From NCBI GenBank assembly GCA_041477005.1, contig JBGOUJ010000580.1:1-5059 (forward strand): a DNA stretch of 5,059 nt, given 5' to 3'. Below the pieces are notes generated by a model. It was not told the DNA's origin, searched no databases, and saw only the letters and a program-made list of their open reading frames with translations. Position 1 is the first letter of the stretch; the number at the start of each line of letters is the position of its first letter. Made by a program: the position numbers and the translations under genes. The DNA is from JBGOUJ01 sp041477005. Lineage in GTDB: Bacteria; Acidobacteriota; Terriglobia; Bryobacterales; JACQDG01. Positions 5,051 to 5,059 of this stretch are shown piece by piece.

Positions 5051-5059
5051 ACCCCGTTC

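Noticed and set aside
4764..5051. 95-codon plus-strand frame at the right end
   Set aside because: Ser/Arg/Ala-rich translation without features; the opposite strand gives a more coherent protein with better codon use.

Overview
The window is GC-rich bacterial chromosome with densely packed genes. GTG starts are common: they are the preferred start in five of the six gene calls. No phylogenetic marker is present. The gene content, codon bias and REP-like G/C-rich intergenic element would suit Acidobacteriota or a similar high-GC soil or sediment lineage, but that is only a guess.

Left part (1-1006, minus strand). A TrmB-family helix-turn-helix regulator (1006-209) is followed on the same strand by the start of a small membrane protein (161 to the window edge). 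That protein has a vicinal Cys-Cys pair in its first transmembrane helix, as in MerT/MerF mercury importers. The 47-nt gap between the two genes is an unusual purine-rich tract on the sense strand.

Divergent control region (1007-1055). Only 49 nt separate the TrmB-type gene from the rightward genes. The region holds a perfect TATAAT box and a perfect 10-bp palindrome, ATTGCGCAAT, lying between that box and the GTG start of the rightward gene. This geometry predicts a leaderless or nearly leaderless mRNA and a possible operator over the transcription start.

Rightward cluster (1056-4679). A short-chain dehydrogenase of the 2,4-dienoyl-CoA reductase type comes first. It overlaps by 4 nt (GTGA) a ChlI/MoxR-like AAA+ ATPase with a Cys cluster and a modified Walker B motif. 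After an 82-nt gap filled by an imperfect inverted repeat comes a VWA-domain protein with an intact MIDAS. The ATPase and VWA proteins form a chelatase/MoxR-type pair: an AAA+ ring remodels a target presented through the metal-binding VWA subunit. No third, large chelatase subunit is visible, so tetrapyrrole metallation is not supported. The translational coupling to a fatty-acid oxidation enzyme hints at a role in lipid metabolism or maturation of a redox enzyme, but this is inference.

Right end (4673-5059, minus strand). A small, very basic, Lys/Arg/Ala-rich protein runs convergently and overlaps the end of the VWA gene by a few bases. Its frame stays open to the window edge, so its true start is uncertain.

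No tRNA, rRNA, CRISPR array, transposase or clear intrinsic terminator was seen. The most interesting material is the ATPase-VWA pair with its sequence peculiarities, its coupling to the dienoyl-CoA reductase-like gene, and the compact divergent promoter with its palindrome.
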